DNA of 14,069 nt from Desulfuromonas sp. (GTDB lineage Bacteria > Desulfobacterota > Desulfuromonadia > Desulfuromonadales > SZUA-401). Shown here piece after piece: positions 7,258 to 14,069 of the stretch. Where the stretch lies: the NCBI GenBank assembly GCA_002869605.1, contig PKUI01000185.1:1-14069 (forward strand), written 5' to 3'. A program made the translations under genes and the position numbers. Every line of letters begins with the position of its first letter. Position 1 is the first letter of the stretch. The notes under the pieces were generated by a model, which was not told where the DNA came from, ran no database searches, and was given only the letters and a program-made list of their open reading frames with translations.

Positions 7258-8127
7258 CTAGTAACCGGGTAACCGTTGATAAACAGACGGAGCCACCTGT
7301 TTCAGAGGCAGCCCCATGCCATTGAGCGTCTCTGAATGCCCCATGAAGATATAGCCATCTGTCTTCAGTTGCATGCAGATTTTGCCGACGATGCTTGCCT
7401 GGGTGGGTCGATCGAAATAGATGATCACGTTACGGCAGAAAATAACCTGGAACTTCTCGTCGAGACCATAGTCTTCGTCCATGAAGTTAAGCCGCATGAA
7501 ACGCATGCGCGCCCGCAGCTCGGGGATCACCCGCACCAACTGTTCGTCGCGGTTCTTGCTGCGCAGCAGGTACTTGCGGCGCAGGCTCTCGACCACCGGC
7601 AGGATGCGTTCCATGGAGTAGATGCCGTTGACCGCGCGCTCAAGGACTCGTGAAGAGAGATCGGTGCCGAGAATCGAAAAATCGAAATTAGGCACCTGCG
7701 AAGCATACTCGGAGAGCACCATCGACAGGGTGTACGGTTCCTCACCGCTGGAACAGCCGGCACTCCAGAGTTTGAGCGGCGTCTGCTCGCTGATCAGGCC
7801 GCGTTGAATCATGTCGGGGAGCGCGGCACGGGTCAGAAAGTCAAAATGGGCCGGTTCTCGGAAAAAGTCGGTCTTGTTGGTGGTGACCACGTCACACAGG
7901 CTGACGATCTCTTTCGGCATCCCCTCGTCGCTGAAAAAATATTCGCGGTATTCCTCGAAGGAGCTCATACCGAGCGCACGCAAACGTTTGCGCAGGCGCG
8001 CCTCGAGCATGCTTTTTTTCTGCGGCGGCATCTTGATGCCAAGATTGGAGTGGATAAACCGACTGAACTTATCAAAGTCCTTTTCGGTCATCGAGGCAAG
8101 AGTCGGTATAAAGGACTTGCGCGTCAT
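7258..8127 (-). CDS. cheR: CheR chemotaxis protein methyltransferase
   Basis: A 289-residue SAM-dependent methyltransferase that methylates receptor glutamates. The N-terminal helical domain (about 13-85) is followed by the CheR hallmark NKTDFFREPAHF (84-95). The SAM loop is WSAGCSSGEEPYTL (121-134), the acidic ribose-binding position D156 (GTDLS), then FCRNVIIYFD (230-239) and GHSETL (263-268). Length is standard, with no TPR extension. A stop codon lies in frame just upstream of the ATG at 8127, so the start can only be this ATG or the internal Met13; the ribosome binding site is weak (AAAGG, over 10 bases upstream). The gap to cheA is 25 bases. Confidence 0.96.
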   Translation of the reverse strand: MTRKSFIPTLASMTEKDFDKFSRFIHSNLGIKMPPQKKSMLEARLRKRLRALGMSSFEEYREYFFSDEGMPKEIVSLCDVVTTNKTDFFREPAHFDFLTRAALPDMIQRGLISEQTPLKLWSAGCSSGEEPYTLSMVLSEYASQVPNFDFSILGTDLSSRVLERAVNGIYSMERILPVVESLRRKYLLRSKNRDEQLVRVIPELRARMRFMRLNFMDEDYGLDEKFQVIFCRNVIIYFDRPTQASIVGKICMQLKTDGYIFMGHSETLNGMGLPLKQVAPSVYQRLPGY

Positions 8128-8152
8128 AAGGTTGCATCAGGCCTTTTCACAT

Positions 8153-10309
8153 TTATTGTGCTTCGCTGGCAGGAACCGCACCTGGGCGAAGCTGAAGCTG
8201 CGACTCGGTCTGGATCTGTTCGGTATCGAGCGCCACTTTGTAAAGCTGCTGAATGTCGAGGATCAGCGCCACCGTACCGTCACCGAGTATCGTCGCCCCG
8301 GAGAGCCCCTTGATGTCACGGTAGAACTTGCCGAGATTCTTGATCACGGTCTGATGTTCACCGATGACGTGATCGACCAGGAAACCGACCCGCCGGTTGT
8401 CGACCGAAACGATCACCACCTGCTCGATATCGGGGACCTCGTCGCCGAGACGGAACTGCTTACGTAGATTGATGAACGGTACCAGTTCGCCGCGCACGTT
8501 GGCGAGATTGCGGCCGTTGAAAACCTCCGCTTCGGCGCGCTTGATCTCGACACACTCCTCCACCGCCGACAGCGGCAGGACGAAGAACTCCTCGCCGATA
8601 CGCACCAGTAATCCGTCGATGATCGCCAGCGTCAACGGCAGACGGATGGTGAACACCGTCCCCTGCCCTTTCTTGCCGGAAACCTCGACACTGCCACGCA
8701 GATCCTCGATCGCCTGTTTGACCACATCCATGCCGACCCCGCGTCCGGAGACATTGGTGACACTCGAGGCGGTGGAGAAACCAGCGGTCATGATCAGCTC
8801 GGCAATATCCTTGTCGCCAAGTTCCGCATCCGCGGAAATCAGTCCCTGCTTGACCGCCTTGGCACGGATCGCCTGGTAGTCGAGACCGCGCCCGTCATCC
8901 TTGACCTGCAGAATGACATTGGCACCGGCATGCACCGCGGTCAGGGTTACGATCCCTTTCTCCGCCTTGTCAGCCTTACGCCGCTCAGCGGGGGGTTCGA
9001 TACCATGATCGATGCAGTTACGGATCAGGTGGATCAACGGGTCGTTAAGACGCTCGATCACCGTTTTGTCGAGCTCGGTTTCGGCGCCGCGGGTGATCAG
9101 ATCGACGTTCTTGCCAAGCTCCTGAGAAAGATCGCGCACCAAACGATTAAAGGTACTGAAGGTGGTGCCGATCGGGATCATACGGATATTCAGGATCTGG
9201 TCGCGCAGGTCCCAGGTCAGACGTTCGACCACCTCGGAGACTCCCTGCAGTTCGCCATCCTCGCGCTGTTCCGAGATCCGACTCAGGCGTGCCTGCACCG
9301 TCACCAGTTCACCGACCAGATTGACCAGTGAATCGAGTTTTTCAGAACGTACGCGGATACTCGAAGTGTACTCGGCGTGCCGCCGCTCCTTGCGCAGCGA
9401 CATCACCTTCTCCTGCTCGGCCAGCGCTGCATCGAGCTTGCCCTCGTCGACCAGACCATCTTCGAGCAGGCTCTCGCCGAGACGCTTCTTGGAGTTGAGC
9501 GCCTTGGTCAGTTCGTCCTGGGTAATATCGCCGCGCTCGACAAGGATCTCGCCGAGACGCTTGTACTGGCCGCTATCGTCGAGCCACCCTTCCTCGTCGA
9601 TGATGCGGATGTCGATCTCACAATCGTCTTCGACAAAGATGAACACGTCGCGAATGGTGTCGTAATCTTCGTGGGTCGTCAGCAGCAGATCCCAATAGAG
9701 ATAGCAGGCCTCCGGATCAATCTCGCTAAGCGACGGAACCTTGTTGGTCTGGGCAATGACCGACAGCTCGCCCATCAGGCCGAGTTCGCGCAACAGGCCG
9801 ACCGGGTTGATGCCACGGAAGAAGATCTGTGAACCGGGAATAAAGCGGATACGGTAGGTCTTGCGCCGCTCACCAAGGTTCTGCGCCTCGCCCTGCAGCA
9901 GATCCGCGTCAGATTCTCCGCCGCCCTGCTTGCCCTGCGGGATGTAGACCAAAAACGCTGCGGTCAACTCTTCGAGGGCCGCCTCATCGGGTGGCGTGTC
10001 ACCATGCACCGCATCGACCATCGCCTGGATCTGGTCGCGGGCGTTCAGTGTCAGGGTGATCAGCTCCTTGGTCACCGGGATGTCACCGTCGCGGACCAGG
10101 TCATAAACGGTCTCGATGTCGTGGGTAAACTCGGCGATCTGATCGAAACCAAACATCGCACCGGAGCCCTTGATGGTGTGCAGGGCACGGAACACCTGGT
10201 CGACCAGTTCAGTATCGGTCGGGTTGCGTTCGAGCTCGAGCAGGGCCGACTCGAGGGCGGTCAACAGCTCCTGTGCTTCGTCGAGAAAAGCTTCGCCATG
10301 TATATCCAT
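8153..10309 (-). CDS. cheA: CheA histidine kinase with inserted tandem MshEN-like motifs
   Basis: A 718-residue chemotaxis kinase. The P1 phosphotransfer domain (about 1-105) has phospho-acceptor H44 (ALHTIKGSGAMFGF). A P2-position domain spans about 150-237. P3 dimerisation helices run about 311-375. The P4 ATPase has its N box at LIHLIRNCIDHG (425-436), G1 at DDGRGLD (471-477) and G2 at GRGVGMD (522-528). A CheW-like P5 domain spans about 565-695. Between P2 and P3 lie two 24-residue motifs beginning RLGEILVERG (251-274) and RLGESLLEDG (276-299), matching the MshEN/type II secretion ATPase N-terminal pattern known to bind cyclic-di-GMP. The ATG overlaps the cheY stop (TAATG). It phosphorylates the CheY and CheB of this operon; CheW must come from elsewhere or is not needed. 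Confidence 0.96.
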   Translation of the reverse strand: MDIHGEAFLDEAQELLTALESALLELERNPTDTELVDQVFRALHTIKGSGAMFGFDQIAEFTHDIETVYDLVRDGDIPVTKELITLTLNARDQIQAMVDAVHGDTPPDEAALEELTAAFLVYIPQGKQGGGESDADLLQGEAQNLGERRKTYRIRFIPGSQIFFRGINPVGLLRELGLMGELSVIAQTNKVPSLSEIDPEACYLYWDLLLTTHEDYDTIRDVFIFVEDDCEIDIRIIDEEGWLDDSGQYKRLGEILVERGDITQDELTKALNSKKRLGESLLEDGLVDEGKLDAALAEQEKVMSLRKERRHAEYTSSIRVRSEKLDSLVNLVGELVTVQARLSRISEQREDGELQGVSEVVERLTWDLRDQILNIRMIPIGTTFSTFNRLVRDLSQELGKNVDLITRGAETELDKTVIERLNDPLIHLIRNCIDHGIEPPAERRKADKAEKGIVTLTAVHAGANVILQVKDDGRGLDYQAIRAKAVKQGLISADAELGDKDIAELIMTAGFSTASSVTNVSGRGVGMDVVKQAIEDLRGSVEVSGKKGQGTVFTIRLPLTLAIIDGLLVRIGEEFFVLPLSAVEECVEIKRAEAEVFNGRNLANVRGELVPFINLRKQFRLGDEVPDIEQVVIVSVDNRRVGFLVDHVIGEHQTVIKNLGKFYRDIKGLSGATILGDGTVALILDIQQLYKVALDTEQIQTESQLQLRPGAVPASEAQ

Positions 10310-10677
10310 TACACCAGCACCCTTCGGATAACGGCCACCAACTGCTCAGGCTTGAATGGTTTAACAATCCAGCCACTGGCACCCGCCTGCTTCCCTTCCT
10401 GTTTTTTCCCCTCCTGCGATTCGGAGGTCAGCATCAGGATAGGCAAAAAGCGGAACGTATCAAGCTTGCGAACTTCGCGGATCAGCTCGATACCGTCCAT
10501 GTTCGGCATATTGAGGTCGGTTACCAACAGATCGAGTTTGTCGAGCTGCTTGATCTTGTTGAATGCGTCCTGGCCATCGACGGCCTCATGAACATCGTAC
10601 CCCTCGTTCTGAAGTGTAAACTTGACCATTTGACGGACACTGGCCGAATCGTCGACCGTCATGATCGTCTTCGACAT
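10309..10677 (-). CDS. cheY: CheY-type single-domain response regulator
   Basis: A 122-residue stand-alone receiver domain. Acidic residues D9/D10, phospho-acceptor D54 (LLVTDLNMPNMDG), T84 and K106 (IVKPF) are all present, so it should be phosphorylated by the adjacent CheA. No output domain is fused. The start at 10677 overlaps the STAS gene stop (TAATG) and has GGGGAGGG about 8 bases upstream; a longer frame to 10728 lies wholly inside the STAS gene and is not needed. The stop overlaps the cheA start by one base. Whether it acts on a flagellar motor or another output cannot be told from this window, which has no flagellar or pilus gene. Confidence 0.95.
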   Translation of the reverse strand: MSKTIMTVDDSASVRQMVKFTLQNEGYDVHEAVDGQDAFNKIKQLDKLDLLVTDLNMPNMDGIELIREVRKLDTFRFLPILMLTSESQEGKKQEGKQAGASGWIVKPFKPEQLVAVIRRVLV

Positions 10678-11015
10678 TACCAACCCTCCCCACACCAGAG
10701 GCATTTCTGTCCTTTGGTATGCTGACATTCAAATTGCCGGGTGATCCCGCCCTCGATCAACAGACTCTTTACCGCATCCTTCATGCCACTGGCATCGACG
10801 GTCATTTTCTTCCCCTGCTTGGTCGCCTCACGGTGCCCGGCACACAGCAACTGGACAAAAGAGAGATCAGCCTCACTCACCCCGTTCAGCTTGACCTGAA
10901 CTTCTTTGGCACCCTCGAAGGCGGCCAACAAATCGTCGCGCAGTTGGCGGGCGTGGGTGATATCAACGGCTCCCTGAGGCTCAAACACGACCGGGGCAGC
11001 TTTTTTTCTCGGCAT
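10677..11015 (-). CDS. STAS-domain protein with C-terminal cysteine tail
   Basis: A 112-residue protein built of one STAS domain (about 7-92): VVFEPQGAVDITHARQLRDD, VQVKLNGVSEADLSFVQLLC, KKMTVDASGMKDAV. STAS proteins are anti-sigma antagonist-like, often switched by phosphorylation of a Ser/Thr before the second conserved helix; S52 (ADLSF) occupies that position. The last residues carry C97, C105 and C108 in a C-x7-C-x2-C arrangement, unusual for the family and suggestive of metal binding. It lies between the receptor-like gene (23-base gap) and cheY (one-base overlap), a position seen for STAS genes in several deltaproteobacterial che clusters. AAGGG about 10 bases upstream supports the ATG. 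The partner is unknown; no sigma or anti-sigma gene is nearby. Confidence 0.85.
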   Translation of the reverse strand: MPRKKAAPVVFEPQGAVDITHARQLRDDLLAAFEGAKEVQVKLNGVSEADLSFVQLLCAGHREATKQGKKMTVDASGMKDAVKSLLIEGGITRQFECQHTKGQKCLWCGEGW

Positions 11016-11038
11016 GGCTTATTACCCTTTTATTGAAA

Positions 11039-12883
11039 TCAAAACAGTTCTACGTTATCGCCAAGTTCAGAATCCTTCGAGGTGTGACCACCAAAAAGGT
11101 CCTCATCCGCAGAGTGGAGATCATCGTAGCCGGCCACACTGCGGTGGATCTTGCGTTCACGCGACATCGAGTAGCGTAGCACGATATCGTCCATGACCTG
11201 TTTCCGTTCTGCCGGAGTATAGGCCAACAGCTCCTTCCCCTGCCAGGCCACCGCAACCGACTCGATATCCTTGAGCACCTTGCCAAGAATCTGGGTAGTA
11301 AAATCATGCACCGTGATCCCGGCAACGGTCTTCTCGATATCCTCGGCCAGCCCCCGCCCTTCGGCATCCATCCCCTGCAGGTTGCGAATCACGTCCTTGT
11401 TCAGCAGGTGCAGGGAATTGAGCAAGGTCTCGAGTTCATGAAGGAATTCCTCGACCTGGCGCCGCCTCTCCTCGCGGCTCTCCTCGTCCTGCAGACCGAG
11501 GTTTTTCGCCGCCTGGGTGACGCGGGTCAGGTAGCGGGCAACGATGTCGGTCTGGGCCATGGCACTCGAGGAGAGTTTCTGAATCGCTCCCGAGATAACA
11601 CTCAGACCGGCACCGCCGTTGGTGACACGCGCCGCCTTGATGCCGGCATTGAGAGCCAGGATCTTCATCTCGGCACCGATCTTTTCGATTTCGTGCAGAA
11701 AGTCTTCCATGCGCGCCACGCTGTTGGCGAGCGAATCGATGGTGGTGGTCGACTCGCGGTTGCGTCGCGCGTTCTCCTCGAGAGTATCGGCGACCTGGCG
11801 CATACCGGTCTCCATTTCGACCAGAAACGAACTACCGGCCTCGTCGGTGGCGCCGGAGAGATCCGCGGTTTCCCGCGCGATGCCGACCGTAGAGGTGGCA
11901 ATATCGTGGAGGTTCCCCTTGATCCGCTGCACCGCCCCGACCAGTTCTTCCTTGGCGCTGCTGACCTGGGCTTCCTGAACCCGGCAGACCGAGCTCAGCG
12001 CCAGGTGCAGATCGACGTTGGCCTCGTGCTCAGTCAACCCCTTGCTCTCGCGCTCGAGACGGCGCGTGATGTCGCGCAGGGCCACCGCCACGTGCTCGAT
12101 CTGCTGACGGGTAAGGTCGTGAAACTGCATCGAGGTAACCACCTCGCCAACCCGTAGAGAGATGTCGCGGGTCAGTTCGGCGATGCGTCGCGCGTTACTC
12201 GAGGATGACTGGTGGCGCTCGGCCATGGCGTTCATGCTGCGCCGGGTATTGGTGATAATCTTCACCCATTGCGCACGCTGCCGCTGACGCAGCTCGCTCA
12301 CCTTGCTCAGTGCATCGAGCACCTCGTCTTCCAGCCCCTTGAGCTGGCGCAGCAGGTAGTCGGCCTGGGCGTCGATGTTATCCGCCAGGCTGCGTAAATC
12401 GTCGGCAAGCAGGAAAAAACTGAGGTCATCGGTGAGGTGCTGGGCGTTCTCAACCTTGGTCGAAAGACCTAGGATGTTCATGGTCTTGACGATCTTCTTG
12501 AAACTCTCAACCGGCTCGACCACCTGATTGAGCATGGTGAGGACTTCGCGCAGACCCTTCTCGGTGGAAGCGGCCTCCTGGTCGAGAATCCGGGTATAGA
12601 CATTGAGCTGATCGAGCAGGCCCTCGAGCCCCTCGACGGTGGCGATTATTTCGTCCCCCATCATCAGGTTGACCACGGTATTGGCGCGACGCGAAAGGGT
12701 GGCGGAACGGGAATAAAACTGGCGCAGATCATTGCCGACACTCAGGAAGTCTTCTTCCGTCGAGTCGACAAACGCCTCGAGGTCGTGTTCGATCCGTTGC
12801 AGACGCTCGGCGGCCAGCTCGATCTCCTCGTTACTGACACTCCCCTGCAATGAATGCTCTTCTATCTCAGCAAGCTGTTTCAT
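11039..12883 (-). CDS. Soluble chemoreceptor-like coiled-coil protein with duplicated receptor-tip/CheZ-like units
   Basis: A 614-residue, almost wholly helical protein without a signal peptide or membrane segment, so cytoplasmic. The clearest receptor signature is EMKILALNAGIKAARV (405-420), resembling the methyl-accepting hairpin tip (family QTNLLALNAAIEAAR) but with several substitutions. A more diverged tip, TMNILGLSTKVENA (134-147), lies 271 residues earlier. Each tip is followed about 120 residues later by a CheZ-like D-x-x-x-Q motif: FHDLTRQQ (D256, Q260) and VHDFTTQI (D527, Q531). The C-terminus ends DNVELF after a flexible tail. I chose ATG 12883; GTG 12895, closer to AGGGG, would add four residues. 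It is the first gene of the che operon, so it probably scaffolds or tunes the CheA/CheY encoded downstream. No sensory domain is recognised. Confidence 0.82.
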   Translation of the reverse strand: MKQLAEIEEHSLQGSVSNEEIELAAERLQRIEHDLEAFVDSTEEDFLSVGNDLRQFYSRSATLSRRANTVVNLMMGDEIIATVEGLEGLLDQLNVYTRILDQEAASTEKGLREVLTMLNQVVEPVESFKKIVKTMNILGLSTKVENAQHLTDDLSFFLLADDLRSLADNIDAQADYLLRQLKGLEDEVLDALSKVSELRQRQRAQWVKIITNTRRSMNAMAERHQSSSSNARRIAELTRDISLRVGEVVTSMQFHDLTRQQIEHVAVALRDITRRLERESKGLTEHEANVDLHLALSSVCRVQEAQVSSAKEELVGAVQRIKGNLHDIATSTVGIARETADLSGATDEAGSSFLVEMETGMRQVADTLEENARRNRESTTTIDSLANSVARMEDFLHEIEKIGAEMKILALNAGIKAARVTNGGAGLSVISGAIQKLSSSAMAQTDIVARYLTRVTQAAKNLGLQDEESREERRRQVEEFLHELETLLNSLHLLNKDVIRNLQGMDAEGRGLAEDIEKTVAGITVHDFTTQILGKVLKDIESVAVAWQGKELLAYTPAERKQVMDDIVLRYSMSRERKIHRSVAGYDDLHSADEDLFGGHTSKDSELGDNVELF

Positions 12884-13007
12884 CGGATATAACACCGCCC
12901 CTGACGAGGTTAGAGAAATCCAAAATTATGACTTCAGGATGAAATCATGGCGTTGAAATGCAAAAGCTACGCCTTAAAAGGCCATAAGCATGCCGACGAA
13001 CTTCGAA

Positions 13008-13036
13008 AGGATAGGTATTTTTGTCCTAAAGGTCAA
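13008..13036 (-). promoter_or_regulatory. Sigma-70-type promoter of the che operon
   Basis: On the minus strand a -35 box TTGACC (13036-13031) and a -10 box TATCCT (13013-13008) are separated by exactly 17 bases. It predicts a transcript start near 13001 and a leader of about 118 bases before the receptor-like gene. The leader contains the short palindrome GCCTTTTAAGGC but no riboswitch class that I recognise. Confidence 0.7.
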
Positions 13037-13150
13037 GGAATAGGCGTCTAAAAGGATGTGTAATTTTGTGCATTTGCCCGCCCCGCCAGCTTACCATAGT
13101 TTCTTCAGCAGGACCTTGAGCTGGACACCGACGGTACGCGTTCAATAAAT

Positions 13151-13190
13151 GGTCACACTTGGGTGACACAAGGCGTCACAAGGTGGCACA
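13151..13190. repeat. 10-bp phased direct repeats
   Basis: Consecutive decamers GGGTGACACA, AGGCGTCACA and AGGTGGCACA (13161-13190) share the pattern RGGYGNCACA. The preceding GGTCACACTT is related and forms an inverted repeat GTCAC/GTGAC with the first. Repeats spaced by one helical turn are typical of cooperative protein binding. They lie about 115 bases upstream of the che promoter -35 box; any regulatory role is inferred. Confidence 0.5.
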
Positions 13191-13590
13191 CCGGCCGTTG
13201 GCTACATGTCGCTAAGCCCCTGAAATACAAAAACACCTTATTCAGGCCGCCTCGTTCCTTTTCGGGTTATGCCACTTGGTTGCGACAGGTTTCGAACCAT
13301 GGGCTGCCTTGGGCGTTAAGTATCAACCTGGAAAGCATTCAGTCAGATTCAGTTGTCTTGAGGGGGCAACCAGGATTGACATGAAGCGGTGGCAGCTTGA
13401 CAACATGCTGAAACTTGATGATTTTTGAACATTGGACAGAGTTGACGCATGCAACCTGGATTGCGGGGTTTTAACAGAGATGTCTGTTCCATCAACCCGC
13501 TTCCATGACAGCGAAGTATGAGACTTCGAAAGAGGCTGAGACGATTGGAGCGTAAAAAAGTTAAAGCCTAAGAAAGAACTGCAACGATAG

Positions 13591-13627
13591 AGATCGGGGC
13601 ACCCGTTATTGAGCGCCCCGATCTTTT
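13591..13627 (+). terminator. Strong hairpin with T-tract on the plus strand
   Basis: AGATCGGGGC (13591-13600) pairs perfectly with GCCCCGATCT (13615-13624) across a 14-base loop. The T-tract (TTTT, 13624-13627) follows on the plus strand. On the minus strand the hairpin starts 14 bases after the stop of the small secreted-protein gene, so it may end that transcript despite lacking a U-run in that direction. Either it is bidirectional or it ends an unrecognised plus-strand transcript. Confidence 0.6.
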
Positions 13628-13637
13628 GTCCGTATAT

Positions 13638-14015
13638 TTAGATGTCACCCTTCACTTCTTGGGGTGCAGTTTCTTGAGCCTCTTCCTTCGTCGCCTTCTG
13701 CGACATCATCCCTTCTTCGCTCGCGGGCACGGCAGACGCGTTACAGGCCCATCCCCAGCCGCGCTGTTTCTCCAGGAATGCCTCGACCTTCGCCTCGCAG
13801 TAGCCAACTTCGTTCTGCGCGCTCCAGAGCGTTTCCGTGACATCGCCTTTCTGGTAGATCACTTCACAAGGGACCTTCGTCACCTGATCTTGGTAGACAA
13901 TGGTAATAGTGCGTTCCTGGCCGGTGTTGGTGCAAGTGTAGATGACGTCTGCAGCAGCGTAGCTGGCGAACAGCGCCATAGAGGTCACGATACAAAGGAC
14001 GGTCATTTTTTTCAT
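13638..14015 (-). CDS. Small secreted/periplasmic cysteine protein, function unknown
   Basis: A 125-residue protein with a clear signal peptide: a Lys-Lys start, a hydrophobic core (VLCIVTSMALFASYA) and a likely cleavage after A22 (AAA before DVIY). The mature part has four cysteines (C28, C50, C73, C91), enough for two disulfides, and the segments ERTITIVYQD, VPCEVIYQKG, LWSAQNEVGYCEAK and KQRGWGWAC. I recognise this as a conserved hypothetical type but no function is known to me. The last 30 residues are polar and low in complexity. The ATG at 14015 has AGGAG about 9 bases upstream; an alternative ATG at 14006 is less well placed. It appears monocistronic. Confidence 0.82.
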   Translation of the reverse strand: MKKMTVLCIVTSMALFASYAAADVIYTCTNTGQERTITIVYQDQVTKVPCEVIYQKGDVTETLWSAQNEVGYCEAKVEAFLEKQRGWGWACNASAVPASEEGMMSQKATKEEAQETAPQEVKGDI

Positions 14016-14044
14016 TTGTCTTGCTCCTCTTGGTTGTGGTTTCC

Positions 14045-14050
14045 ATTATC
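14045..14050 (-). promoter_or_regulatory. Possible -10 element for the small secreted-protein gene
   Basis: On the minus strand GATAAT lies 30 bases before the start codon and matches five of six positions of the -10 consensus. The matching -35 box would fall at or just past the window edge, so the promoter cannot be confirmed here. Confidence 0.3.
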
Positions 14051-14069
14051 AGATACCGGGCAGGCACCC

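Larger units (their letters stand above)
12884..13637. other. AT-richer intergenic stretch with no convincing gene
   Basis: About 750 bases between the receptor-like gene and the small secreted-protein gene. It is visibly less GC-rich than the genes around it. It holds the promoter at 13008-13036, phased decamer repeats at 13151-13190, two near-identical 13-mers (13366-13378 and 13451-13463, one mismatch), and a strong hairpin at 13591-13624. A 73-codon open frame at 13163-13384 on the plus strand starts with GTG, lacks a ribosome binding site and resembles nothing I know. It could be decayed coding DNA. Confidence 0.6.

Noticed and set aside
11306..12157. 283-codon open frame on the plus strand opposite the receptor-like gene
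   Set aside because: It is antisense to a clear helical protein with motif-level support; the frame is a result of GC-rich codon use.
12896..13001. Possible riboswitch (for example cyclic-di-GMP) in the che operon leader
   Set aside because: I looked for the conserved GEMM-type elements and found none; only a short palindrome is present.
13181..13205. TGGCAC followed by TTGGC, resembling a sigma-54 promoter
   Set aside because: The spacing between the GG and GC dinucleotides is not the required 10 bases.
13270..13310. GGTTTCGAACC, resembling a tRNA T-arm
   Set aside because: The loop is too short for a T-arm and no acceptor, D or anticodon arms could be found around it.
13163..13384. 73-codon plus-strand frame in the AT-richer gap
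   Set aside because: GTG start without a ribosome binding site, begins inside the decamer repeats, and has no recognisable family; at most a decayed remnant.

Overview
The window is about 14 kb of moderately GC-rich bacterial DNA in which every convincing gene lies on the minus strand. The gene set suggests a deltaproteobacterial, Desulfuromonadales/Geobacter-like organism: a compact chemotaxis-type operon with a STAS protein and a soluble receptor-like protein, and a TlyA/corrin-methylase/U32/Rad50-Mre11-like operon. This placement is an inference from gene content and style, not from a marker gene.

Reading in the direction of transcription (high to low coordinates): (1) 14015-13638, a small secreted cysteine protein, with a strong hairpin just past its stop. 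(2) About 750 bp of AT-richer DNA without a convincing gene, holding 10-bp phased repeats and a good sigma-70-type promoter (13036-13008) for the next operon. (3) 12883-6151, a six-gene signalling operon: tandem-duplicated soluble receptor-like protein, STAS protein, CheY, CheA, CheR, CheB, closed by a textbook intrinsic terminator at 6108-6083. (4) About 550 bp without a gene, containing two related hairpin repeats. (5) 5527 to the left edge, six tightly overlapping genes: tlyA, a CobM-like corrin methylase, a U32 family Fe-S protein, an Mre11/SbcD-like protein, a Rad50/YhaN-like ATPase with two membrane segments, and the start of a HIT family hydrolase.

In the signalling operon CheA, CheY, CheB and CheR are all intact at their key residues, so a phosphorelay with receptor-type methylation is expected. 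No CheW, CheD or canonical CheZ is present in the window. Two oddities stand out. CheA carries two tandem MshEN-like motifs (a fold known for cyclic-di-GMP binding) just before its dimerisation domain. The receptor-like protein is an internal duplication with a 271-residue period; each unit pairs a degenerate receptor-hairpin tip with a CheZ-like D-x-x-x-Q motif about 120 residues later. This suggests a soluble scaffold that may also dephosphorylate CheY.

In the other operon the Mre11-like protein keeps the family's fold landmarks but has lost nearly every metal ligand. Its partner ATPase has an intact Walker A motif and ABC signature, but a membrane hairpin flanked by acidic linkers sits where Rad50 would have its zinc hook. 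Together they look like a membrane-anchored, nuclease-dead Mre11-Rad50-type complex and are the best candidate here for an undescribed system.
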